A stretch of DNA of 7,235 bases from Gammaproteobacteria bacterium (GCA_009843625.1 VYDD01000395.1:1-7235), one strand, 5' to 3'; numbered from the stretch's first letter, positions 1 through 5,426 are shown. Numbers and translations are program-made. The notes: a model not told the origin generated them from the letters alone.

Positions 1-180
1 CAGCACACGCGATGTTGAACATTCGCGGCTGGCAAGGGGAGCGCTCCGCCCCCCTTTGACCCCCCGGATTTCCGCTCCGATTGACCGTCGAATGTGGTGG
101 ACCGTTGCCGTTGCAGAATGGGATGGGCGAATATGAAGACTCGCCGGAGCTTCCCCTGAATCCAATCGTTCGCAACCGCC
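1..180. other. Upstream noncoding region
   Basis: No frame reads as a protein here. The frame of the first zinc-ribbon gene is closed by TGA at 157-159, so that gene cannot extend leftward past 160. The only structure seen is the hairpin at 34-56. No convincing -35/-10 pair or strong Shine-Dalgarno sequence lies ahead of the gene at 181. Confidence 0.6.
34..57 (+). terminator. Hairpin, possible terminator of an upstream gene
   Basis: AAGGGG at 34-39 pairs perfectly with CCCCTT at 51-56 and is followed by one more T. The 11-nt loop contains part of the 10-bp palindrome GGAGCGCTCC (38-47). The run of T is only three bases, so this is a weak candidate for an intrinsic terminator of a gene lying left of the window. 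It could instead be a neutral GC-rich palindrome. Confidence 0.3.
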
Positions 181-1278
181 GTGTACACGACCTGTATGTT
201 CTGCAAGAAGCCCCTCGGCTCCAACGAGGTCGTCGAGGCTTTCCCGGTCGGCCGTCGCCTTGCCTTCGATGCGGCGAAGGGCCGCCTCTGGGTGGTTTGC
301 CGCAACTGCGAGCGGTGGAACCTCACGCCTCTCGAAGAGCGCTGGGAGGCGGTCGAGACCTGCGAAGGGCTCTTCCGCGCGACGCGGATCCGCACTTCCA
401 CCGAGAATATCGGCATGGCCCGGCACGCCGAGGGCCTCGAACTGGTCCGCGTTGGTGAGCCGCTCCGTCTCGAGTTTGCAGCTTGGCGGTACGGCGATCA
501 GTTCCGCCGTCGGCGTCGGCGCTGGATCGCGGCCGGGTCGGCGGGCGTCGCGGCGAACCTCGCTACCTGGACGGCCATCAACTTGGCGACGGGCGGAGTG
601 ATCGCGTCGGCGGGGACAGCTGCACTGGGTGGTGCCGCCGGCGGTTTGGCCTTGTGGGCGGTGCAGACGATGCTGAACAGGCAGGCGAATGTGGCTGAGT
701 TCCGACGCTCCGACGGTACGCCCCACACGCTCACACGGGATCAGGTCACCGAATTCGCCCGCATACTGGCCGACGACGATGAACCCGGCTTCCGCATCGA
801 GATCCACAAGGGACCGCTCTCACGGAAGGGGCCGGACTCGTTCGAGGGCGACGATGCCGGACGAGCCATCAACGCTGTCCTCCCGCTGGTCAATGGCGCA
901 GGCGCTGTGACTCATCACATCCGGGAAGCGGTGTCCCAGATCGAGTCCCACGGCGACCCGCATCGGTTCATTGCCGATTCCACCGGGCGAGAGTCCACTG
1001 CAACTGCTCGCGAACTGCCCGCGCCTGGGCGCTGGAGGAAGTCCCGGCTCTCGGGACCCGGATGGTTCCGCAAGATGTCCAAGCCCACGCGGCTCGCGCT
1101 TGAGATGGCACTTCACGAGGAGCAGGAGCGGCGGGCACTGGAAGGCGAGCTTTGGCTGCTGGAACGCGCGTGGCACGAAGCCGAGGAGATCGCGGCGATC
1201 GCCGACAACCTGCTCCTTCCCGAGCACACCGACGAGTTTCTGGAGCGCCACTCACGTCGAGGAGGGCCGGACAGGTAG
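181..1278 (+). CDS. Zinc-ribbon-like membrane protein, copy 1 (unrecognised family)
   Basis: This encodes 365 residues and I cannot name the family. The N-terminus holds two CxxC knuckles (C5/C8 and C40/C43), which fits a zinc-ribbon or rubredoxin-like metal site. A conserved segment follows, including 'RWNLTPLEERWEAVE' (about 45-59) and 'EFAAWRYGDQFR' (about 98-109). Six arginines at 109-114 come directly before a Gly/Ala-rich hydrophobic stretch (about 115-165), probably two membrane helices with the N-terminus in the cytoplasm. Residues 170-300 are variable. The C-terminus (about 303-357) is a highly charged helical block, 'EEQERRALEGELWLLERAW'. The start is GTG at 181, chosen because its product aligns from residue 1 with copy 2 and an in-frame stop lies just upstream. 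It lacks a good Shine-Dalgarno sequence. Copy 2 begins 2 bp after its stop, so the pair is probably co-transcribed. Function is unknown; a membrane-anchored metal-binding or nucleic-acid-binding role is only a guess. Confidence 0.8.
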   Translation: MYTTCMFCKKPLGSNEVVEAFPVGRRLAFDAAKGRLWVVCRNCERWNLTPLEERWEAVETCEGLFRATRIRTSTENIGMARHAEGLELVRVGEPLRLEFAAWRYGDQFRRRRRRWIAAGSAGVAANLATWTAINLATGGVIASAGTAALGGAAGGLALWAVQTMLNRQANVAEFRRSDGTPHTLTRDQVTEFARILADDDEPGFRIEIHKGPLSRKGPDSFEGDDAGRAINAVLPLVNGAGAVTHHIREAVSQIESHGDPHRFIADSTGRESTATARELPAPGRWRKSRLSGPGWFRKMSKPTRLALEMALHEEQERRALEGELWLLERAWHEAEEIAAIADNLLLPEHTDEFLERHSRRGGPDR

Positions 1279-1280
1279 CC

Positions 1281-2276
1281 ATGTATACCACCTGCATGTT
1301 CTGCAAGAAGCCCCTCGGCTCGAACGAAGTTCTGGAGACCTTCCCGGTCGGCCGCCGTCTGGCCTTCGACGCAGCCAAGGGACGGCTCTGGGCCGTGTGC
1401 ATGAAGTGCCAGCGCTGGAACCTCACGCCGCTGGAGGAGCGCTGGGAGGCAGTCGAGGACTGTGAGCGCTTGTTCCGGGAGACACCGCTGCGGTCGTCGA
1501 CCGAGAATATAGGGATTGCCCGCCACCGCGAGGGCCTTGATCTGGTGCGCATTGGCAAGCCGCCGCGCGGGGAGTTCGCAGCTTGGCGCTATGGGGATCA
1601 GTTCAGGAGCAGGTATCGCTTGGCCGCGCTCGGCGGCGTGGGGTCGCTCGGGTTCGGCTTGGCGATCGCCACGTTGCCCATAGCATTCCCCACCGGGCTC
1701 GCCATGGCTGGCTCTTGGGCGTGGATCGCTTGGAGCCGCTTGCGCCCTCTGGCCAAGGTTCGAGTGGGTGGCGGAGGTTCCGATGGCGGTCCGGTGATCC
1801 CTGAAGATGTCGCCGTCTTCAGGCTCGGCGCATTGCGTTCGATGCGGCTGCTGCCCGATGAGGATGAATTAGGATTCCTGGTCGAGGTGAAAAAGGGAAT
1901 ACGCAAGGCCGCGTTCCGTGGCGAGGACGCCCGCCGCGTAGCCGCAGCGCTGGTTCCTCGACTGAACAGGGAAGGTGGCTCGCGACGTTCAGTTCAGCGC
2001 GCCGTCAAAGAGATCGAGGCTGCCGGTCATCCCAATCGCTTCCTCACCGAAGTCGCGAGCCGGGCATCCAGCAGCCTGGGCAGAATGCCCGTACCTGTCC
2101 GGCTCGCCCTCGAAATGTCCCTGCACGAAGAGCAGGAGCGGCGCTCCATCGAAGGTGAGCTTTGGATCTTGGAACGGGCGTGGAGGGAAGCCGAAGAGAT
2201 CGCAGCAATCGCGGACAGCCTCCTCCTCCCCGCCAACACCGACGCGTTCTTCGACCGCCACGGCGACGACCGCTGA
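1281..2276 (+). CDS. Zinc-ribbon-like membrane protein, copy 2 (paralogue of copy 1)
   Basis: This encodes 331 residues, starting at ATG 1281 with 'MYTTCMFCKKPLGSNEV', identical to the first 17 residues of copy 1. The frame is open further left (to 1152), but that part is the antisense-free overlap with copy 1 and lacks its similarity, so 1281 is preferred. GGAGG at 1261-1265 lies 15 bases upstream, rather far for a ribosome binding site; coupling to copy 1 is plausible. The four cysteines are kept (C5, C8, C40, C43). By eye residues 1-109 are about 83 percent identical to copy 1, and the C-terminal 55-residue block is about 78 percent identical. The hydrophobic hairpin (about 113-151) and residues 155-270 have diverged strongly, and the middle is shorter. 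A Gly-rich linker 'VGGGGSDGG' follows the membrane segment. The pattern suggests the two ends are functional modules kept after duplication while the middle was free to change. Function is unknown. Confidence 0.85.
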   Translation: MYTTCMFCKKPLGSNEVLETFPVGRRLAFDAAKGRLWAVCMKCQRWNLTPLEERWEAVEDCERLFRETPLRSSTENIGIARHREGLDLVRIGKPPRGEFAAWRYGDQFRSRYRLAALGGVGSLGFGLAIATLPIAFPTGLAMAGSWAWIAWSRLRPLAKVRVGGGGSDGGPVIPEDVAVFRLGALRSMRLLPDEDELGFLVEVKKGIRKAAFRGEDARRVAAALVPRLNREGGSRRSVQRAVKEIEAAGHPNRFLTEVASRASSSLGRMPVPVRLALEMSLHEEQERRSIEGELWILERAWREAEEIAAIADSLLLPANTDAFFDRHGDDR

Positions 2277-2282
2277 AGCGCC

Positions 2283-2417
2283 ATGTACCCGACCTGCGTG
2301 TCTTCACGGGGCGCACGGAAACGGGTGCGAGCCAGTCGCGTATTCTGCCGCAGGACGGACTTCCGGGGATCGAAGGGGCACGCCCCTCGCCAGCCCCAAG
2401 TGTATTACTTGGGGTAG
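2283..2417 (+). pseudogene. Broken start of a third zinc-ribbon copy
   Basis: Six bases after the stop of copy 2 there is an ATG that opens 'MYPTCV', matching the 'MYTTCM' start of both copies. Over about 25 bases beginning with GCCATGTA, some 19 positions match the start of copy 2. The second cysteine of the first CxxC is then lost and similarity ends; the frame runs 44 codons to TAG at 2415-2417 with unrelated sequence. It lacks the conserved RWNLTP and C-terminal blocks. I read it as the 5' remnant of a third tandem copy cut off by deletion, insertion or recombination. The match is short, so chance convergence is possible, but its position directly after copy 2 supports the reading. Confidence 0.5.
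2394..2414. repeat. Perfect 8-bp inverted repeat
   Basis: CCCCAAGT (2394-2401) and ACTTGGGG (2407-2414) pair perfectly around the loop GTATT. It lies at the end of the remnant ORF and five bases ahead of the next hairpin. There is no T-tract, so it does not look like a classical intrinsic terminator, though it could contribute to ending the transcript of the zinc-ribbon pair. Confidence 0.7.
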
Positions 2418-2418
2418 A

Positions 2419-2451
2419 CTGGCTTGACCACCGAAGCGTGGCTCAAGCCAG
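2419..2451. repeat. Long inverted repeat with single-base bulge
   Basis: CTGGCTTGA (2419-2427) pairs with TCAAGCCAG (2443-2451), and the stem continues as CCAC (2428-2431) with GTGG (2438-2441), leaving one bulged C at 2442 and a 6-nt loop CGAAGC. This 13-pair stem is one of the longest in the window and is not explained by any coding constraint. It could be part of a structured RNA, a transcription stop, or the subterminal hairpin of a mobile element. Confidence 0.7.
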
Positions 2452-2614
2452 CACGGCGGCCGCCCGTGAGACGCTCCCGGACGCCGCCCGAGACGCTTTG
2501 GCCGGTCCTCCGAGGAGCCCGCCAACGCCCGCTGATCGCGGGCCTCACGTGCGGCGAGGGCGACGGGCAGCCTGTTGCGCCTTTGTAATGGCCGCGCTCC
2601 CCTGCCGCGCGGCC

Positions 2615-2775
2615 CGGAGTCCACCAAGCCCTTCCGCCCGAGAAGTCCCCAAGTGGACGCTGGACGGCCATCAAGCGTGGATGCACGGTGGTGGACAACC
2701 TTCGCGGTACGGCCGCGCATCCAACCCTTGGCCCGGTTGCGGCTCACCACGTTCTACTCACCAGAGAGGTTCTCA
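2615..2775. other. Intergenic stretch ahead of the propeller gene
   Basis: No gene is supported here. The propeller frame is open back to about 2575, but the added residues are not signal-peptide-like and precede a clear ribosome binding site, so they are taken as untranslated. I see no clear -35/-10 pair. A promoter for the propeller gene should lie here or just upstream. Confidence 0.5.
2764..2769 (+). promoter_or_regulatory. Ribosome binding site of the propeller gene
   Basis: GAGAGG sits six bases before the ATG at 2776. It decides the start, because the first residues encoded from 2776 form a signal peptide, whereas the upstream in-frame start at 2575 has neither this site nor a sensible N-terminus. 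Confidence 0.75.
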
Positions 2776-4107
2776 ATGAACGCCAGCAGGTTCGCCCCTA
2801 TTCAATCGCTCCTTCTGATGGCCGTCTTGGCCGCCCCCTCCACTCTCCCCGCTCAGGAGGTCGTGGAGGTCACGGGGCGGGACCGTCCGATCGAGCCCGC
2901 GTTCGAGGAGGTCTACCGGGTCGGCGTCCTCGAAGGCGAGTCCTGGGAGATGTTCGCCTCGGTGGGCCAGGTCGCCTTCGACGCGGAGGGCAACCTGTAC
3001 ATCTTCGACGGGACGACCGGGGGGATGCGTGTCGAGGGGATGCGGCTGACGCGGGGCGGCGCGGTGAGGGTCCTCGTGTTCGACGCGGCCGGGCGTTTCG
3101 TCACGGAGTTCGGTTCTTCGGGCGGCGGTCCCGGCGAGTTCAACCAGCCGATGGGATTCGCGGTGTTGCGCGACGGCACCGTGGTGGTGAGCGACTTCGG
3201 CCACCGCGCCTACCAGCTCTTCGACGCCTCCGGCGAGTTTCTGCGCATGGTGCGGGCGGATGACGGGTCCAACCCGGTGGCGATCCCGGCCCACGACATT
3301 CAGCCGGATCCTCGCGGCGGGGCGGTCTTTGCCGGTGGGGGCTCTCGCTCCATCGTCATGGGCGCGGGCGGCGCGGCGGATCCGCCCACTTCCCGCCCGG
3401 TGCTGCGGGTCGGACTCGACGGCGAGGCCGCACGCACCGATACGGTAGCGGAGGGATGGCTGCCCCCGCGGAGCGACCTTGAGGGTCTCGCGACGAGCCC
3501 CGTCCCCGCCCAGATTCGCGACGCGCTTCGCAGCATGACCATGCCGACCGTGTTCGAGCCCGGTTTCCTTGTGGCCGTCCTCCCCGACGGCGGCATCGTT
3601 CACTCGGACTCGTCCGCGTACGCGCTGAAGGTCACGCCGCCGGGTGCGCGCGAAGCCGCACGCATCATCCGGCGGCCCTTCGATCCCGAGCCGGTGACGG
3701 AATCGGTTCGGGAGGCGTACGAGGAGAGGACGGCGGAGGCCCGGCGCGCACTCGGCGGAACCGGTTCAAGACGCCTCATGCTGGTCGGGGGCGCCCGGGG
3801 AAACAGCCCTCGGTCGGAGGCCACGTTCGATCTGGAGGACCGCTTCTACCACGAGATTCCCGTGCTGCGCGACTTGGCCACCACATGGGAGGGACGCATC
3901 TGGGTACGGCGCGGTGGCGAGGAACCCGACAGCGACGGCCCCATCGATGTCCTGACGGCGGGAGGGACCTACGTCGGCACCTACCCGACTGGAACGACGG
4001 AGATGCCGGACGCCTTCGGCCCGGGCGGACTGGCGGCATTCATCGAGTTGGACGAATTCGATGTGGCCAGCGTGGTGGTGCGGAGGCTCCCGGCGGAGGT
4101 TCGCTGA
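2776..4107 (+). CDS. Secreted six-bladed beta-propeller (NHL-like) protein
   Basis: This encodes 443 residues. Residues 1-26 are a signal peptide (hydrophobic core 'SLLLMAVLAAP', likely cut after 'LPA' before Q27), so the protein is exported. Propeller-type blades follow: 'VAFDAEGNLYIFD' (about 66-78), 'VLVFDAAGRFVTEFG' (about 99-113) with the 'GGGPGEFNQPMGFAV' turn (about 116-130), and 'GTVVVSDFGHRAYQLFDASGEFLR' split across about 134-157. The C-terminal part contains 'LATTWEGRIWVRRGGEEP' and 'PIDVLTAGGTYVGTYP', typical closing blades. Length and both ends look complete. Such propellers are abundant in Gemmatimonadota and are thought to bind ligands or partner proteins in the periplasm or at the surface; the substrate is unknown. 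A short insertion rich in Gly, Met and Arg (about 79-97) interrupts the first blade pair. The gene stands alone, with noncoding DNA before it and a convergent gene after it. Confidence 0.88.
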   Translation: MNASRFAPIQSLLLMAVLAAPSTLPAQEVVEVTGRDRPIEPAFEEVYRVGVLEGESWEMFASVGQVAFDAEGNLYIFDGTTGGMRVEGMRLTRGGAVRVLVFDAAGRFVTEFGSSGGGPGEFNQPMGFAVLRDGTVVVSDFGHRAYQLFDASGEFLRMVRADDGSNPVAIPAHDIQPDPRGGAVFAGGGSRSIVMGAGGAADPPTSRPVLRVGLDGEAARTDTVAEGWLPPRSDLEGLATSPVPAQIRDALRSMTMPTVFEPGFLVAVLPDGGIVHSDSSAYALKVTPPGAREAARIIRRPFDPEPVTESVREAYEERTAEARRALGGTGSRRLMLVGGARGNSPRSEATFDLEDRFYHEIPVLRDLATTWEGRIWVRRGGEEPDSDGPIDVLTAGGTYVGTYPTGTTEMPDAFGPGGLAAFIELDEFDVASVVVRRLPAEVR

Positions 4108-4258
4108 ACGTCAAAGCGTACCCGTCCGAAGCAGCGTGCATGGCCCGAAAACCGTCTGCTGACTTCCGATGCCGTCGCATGCAATCCCGATCATTTCTGC
4201 ATATCGCAAGTGATACGTACAAAGCGGCATGTGACATAAACTGTTGACACATCGCATC
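4108..4258. other. AT-richer gap between convergent genes
   Basis: This 151-bp gap separates the propeller gene from the convergent lipoprotein gene. From about 4190 to 4275 it is visibly richer in A and T than the rest of the window. No strong terminator hairpin is present; AGCAG/CTGCT (around 4132-4163) and ATGC/GCAT (around 4169-4180) are weak. Open frames across it resemble no protein I know. It may be the scar of an insertion or recombination, because the LRR array of the next gene ends at its edge. Confidence 0.5.
4230..4251. promoter_or_regulatory. Imperfect dyad resembling an operator
   Basis: TGTGACA (4230-4236) and TGACACA (4245-4251) form inverted arms matching at six of seven positions around an 8-bp spacer. 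This resembles the symmetry of dimeric regulator sites, but the spacing differs from the classic TGTGA-N6-TCACA arrangement. It lies between convergent genes, where no promoter is expected, so its role is doubtful. Confidence 0.2.
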
Positions 4259-5029
4259 TTACAAAACAACCCATAGTTCCGGTGGGATCGGACCCTCAAG
4301 CCGGTTGCCGTCGAGCCACAGCTCTTCCAGACCGGCGAGATTCCCCAGCTCTGGAGGGATCGGACCTGCCAGCGCGTTGCCGCGCAGGTTCAATAACCTC
4401 AGACCCGCGAGACGCCCCAGTTCCGGCGGAATCGGGCCCCGCAGGCCGTGCGACACCCACTCCCCGGTCTCTCCGTCCTGGCGCCCGCCGAGGTCTAGGC
4501 GTACGACTTGGCCGAACGCGTCCGTCTCCACCCCGCGCCACTCCTCCAGCGGCCCGTCGCCCAGCCAGTTCTCGTCGTCGGCCCAGTTCGGTCCGTCCGT
4601 CGCCGCGTGCAGCGCGGCCAGCACTGCCCGGTCCCCACTTTCCACCGCCACCGTCACCGTGGCCGTGCCCGCGACCGCGCCGACCGTCGCCGCGACCGTC
4701 GTCGTCCCGTTGCCGGCCGCCGCTACCAGCCCCGACGCTCCGACCGTCGCGACCTCGGGGCGTACGCTCGTCCAGATCACCGCCACCCCGGACATCGCCC
4801 GCCCGTTGCCGTCGAGCACGCGCGCACTCAGTTGCACGGTCGCGTCCGGCGCCGTCAGCGACGCGGCCGCGGGCGTGACCGTCACGCTGGCCACGCGAAG
4901 CGCCTCGGACGGAGGGCGCGTGGCGCCGTCGCCGCACGCCGACGACCACGCCGCGGCCGCGCAGATCGCCAACAACGGGACGTGAATCCGTGTGCGGTCG
5001 ATCGGGGCGCCGTCGCTCTCTCGTTCCAT
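4259..5029 (-). CDS. Surface lipoprotein: Ig-like (Big_2-type) domain plus leucine-rich repeats, apparently cut short
   Basis: This encodes 256 residues from ATG 5029. A signal segment 'HVPLLAICAAAAWSSAC' ends in a lipobox-like site with C32 followed by 'GDG', so a lipid-anchored envelope protein is likely. Residues about 43-130 form a bacterial Ig-like domain ('VTVTPAAASLTAPDATVQL', 'VAVIWTSVRPEVATV', 'GLVAAAGNGTTTV'). Residues about 132-197 are the LRR cap region typical of these proteins ('DRAVLAALHAATDGPNW', 'NWLGDGPLEEWRGV'). Two full 24-residue plant-type repeats starting 'GPIPPELG' follow, then a third that stops after seven residues and ends 'WVVL'. Related proteins usually carry more repeats and a C-terminal cap, so truncation is likely. 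The frame is open upstream to 5179 with other possible starts at 5113 and 5074; 5029 gives a proper lipoprotein signal, although none has a strong ribosome binding site. Such proteins probably mediate surface contacts; the ligand is unknown. Confidence 0.78.
   Translation of the reverse strand: MERESDGAPIDRTRIHVPLLAICAAAAWSSACGDGATRPPSEALRVASVTVTPAAASLTAPDATVQLSARVLDGNGRAMSGVAVIWTSVRPEVATVGASGLVAAAGNGTTTVAATVGAVAGTATVTVAVESGDRAVLAALHAATDGPNWADDENWLGDGPLEEWRGVETDAFGQVVRLDLGGRQDGETGEWVSHGLRGPIPPELGRLAGLRLLNLRGNALAGPIPPELGNLAGLEELWLDGNRLEGPIPPELWVVL
4274..4438 (-). repeat. Tandem 72-bp leucine-rich repeat units
   Basis: Two complete 72-bp units (4438-4367 and 4366-4295) and the first 21 bases of a third (4294-4274) encode the 24-residue pattern GPIPPELGxLAGLxxLxLxGNxLx. 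The third unit departs from the pattern at 4273, where the sequence becomes AT-richer and reaches TAA after four more codons. In-frame tandem units like these can gain or lose copies by recombination. Confidence 0.8.
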
Positions 5030-5204
5030 GCCCAGGGGATGACTCGGCCCCGGCTTCACGCCGGGCTCGCGCATCGTTCGGCGGACCGACCGGGACCGGG
5101 TTGTTGTCGTCATTGCTGGAATACGCCACTCATCTAGTCTGCCCAGCCGCTTCGACACTTGCGGGACGAGTCGCCGCAACGTCTTCGCCGTTCGTCATTG
5201 CCGC
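5030..5204. other. Upstream region of the lipoprotein gene
   Basis: The lipoprotein frame stays open as far as 5179, but the encoded residues are Arg/Pro-rich and would place 50 residues before the signal peptide, so they are probably untranslated. The promoter for the lipoprotein gene should be here; I see no clear consensus pair. Confidence 0.4.
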
Positions 5205-5345
5205 CTAAATACCATCGAGTGCGTTGGCGCCACCTTCGGTATCACGTTCCGCGTTGACGCTGGCCGACGTGTTGACTTCGACGACCGTGGCGTACGAGAG
5301 GAAACTGTGAACTGTCCCACCCAGTCCCAATTTCCTCCCGGTCAT
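5205..5345 (-). CDS. Possible 46-residue small ORF or gene remnant
   Basis: An ATG at 5345 opens a 46-codon frame ending at TAG (5207-5205). The middle codons favour G or C in the third position, as expected for coding DNA in this genome. The peptide includes 'FLSYATVVEVNTSASVN' and a polar end 'ERDTEGGANALDGI'. It has no signal peptide or membrane helix, and I recognise no family. It begins only 10 bases after the terminator hairpin at 5355-5386, leaving little room for a promoter, and no good ribosome binding site precedes the ATG. It could be a true small gene, the C-terminal remnant of a lost gene, or chance. Confidence 0.3.
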   Translation of the reverse strand: MTGRKLGLGGTVHSFLSYATVVEVNTSASVNAERDTEGGANALDGI

Positions 5346-5354
5346 CACGGAGCG

Positions 5355-5386
5355 AACCCCCCGCCCGGCGAACCGGACGGGGGGTT
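5355..5386 (-). terminator. Strong hairpin terminator after the adhesin-like gene
   Basis: Arms 5355-5368 and 5373-5386 form a 14-pair stem that begins AACCCCCCG. On the minus strand the position opposite the C/A mismatch (5364/5377) becomes a G-U wobble, so the RNA stem is unbroken and the loop reads UUCG. It starts 41 bases beyond the stop of the gene ending at 5427. No U-tract follows, so it may act as a transcription stop with Rho or as a 3' end stabiliser. The better pairing in the minus-strand RNA fits its assignment to that gene. Confidence 0.7.
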
Positions 5387-5393
5387 GCTGCTG

Positions 5394-5412
5394 CCATCAG
5401 TCAGGCTGATGG
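5394..5412 (-). terminator. Second hairpin just after the adhesin-like gene
   Basis: CCATCAG (5394-5400) pairs perfectly with CTGATGG (5406-5412) around a 5-nt loop. It lies between the stop codon at 5427 and the stronger hairpin at 5355-5386. Together they form a tandem 3' end structure. Confidence 0.5.
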
Positions 5413-5426
5413 GGTTGGAGGGTTGG

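Larger units (their letters stand above)
2374..2614. other. Structured noncoding stretch with several hairpins
   Basis: At least five stem-loops lie in about 240 bases: AGGGG/CCCCT at 2374-2387 (4-nt loop), an 8-bp stem at 2394-2414, a 13-bp stem with one bulge at 2419-2451, GCCCGC/GCGGGC at 2527-2543 (5-nt loop), and GGCCGCGC/GCGCGGCC at 2590-2614 (9-nt loop). A 10-bp palindrome GGCGGCCGCC (2455-2464) and a near-repeat of GAGACGCT (2468-2475 and 2490-2497) also occur. The reading frames across it look like translations of noncoding DNA, rich in Arg, Pro and Gly. It may be a structured RNA or the remains of a mobile element. I recognise no known RNA family, and GC-rich DNA makes some hairpins by chance. 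Strand is undetermined. Confidence 0.4.

Noticed and set aside
1152..1280. Longer N-terminus for zinc-ribbon copy 2
   Set aside because: The extra 43 residues overlap copy 1 in another frame and have no counterpart in the paralogue; similarity begins exactly at the ATG at 1281.
2304..2750. Minus-strand open frame of 148 codons in the hairpin region
   Set aside because: The product is rich in Arg, Gly, Pro and Ala with no domain, runs straight through several hairpins, and competes with other open frames of equal quality, as expected for GC-rich noncoding DNA.
2575..2775. Longer N-terminus for the propeller protein
   Set aside because: The extra 67 residues would bury the signal peptide, and a good ribosome binding site sits just before the ATG at 2776.
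2773..3603. Minus-strand open frame of 276 codons
   Set aside because: It is antisense to the well-supported propeller gene and rich in His, Arg and Gly, typical of a shadow frame.
4244..4272. TTGACA as a -35 promoter box
   Set aside because: No -10-like hexamer lies at 16-18 bases, and downstream on that strand is the antisense of the lipoprotein gene.
4111..4299. Minus-strand 62-codon frame as a small gene
   Set aside because: It overlaps the end of the lipoprotein gene out of frame, has a His/Cys-rich composition without a regular motif, and seems a by-product of the AT-richer patch.
4274..4438. CRISPR-like direct repeats
   Set aside because: The 72-bp units are in-frame leucine-rich repeat codons without spacers, and no other regularly spaced repeats occur in the window.
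4282..5137. Several plus-strand frames of 198-226 codons
   Set aside because: They are shadows of the lipoprotein gene, Pro/Arg/Ser-rich, and lack any domain, whereas the minus strand shows a lipobox, an Ig-like domain and leucine-rich repeats.
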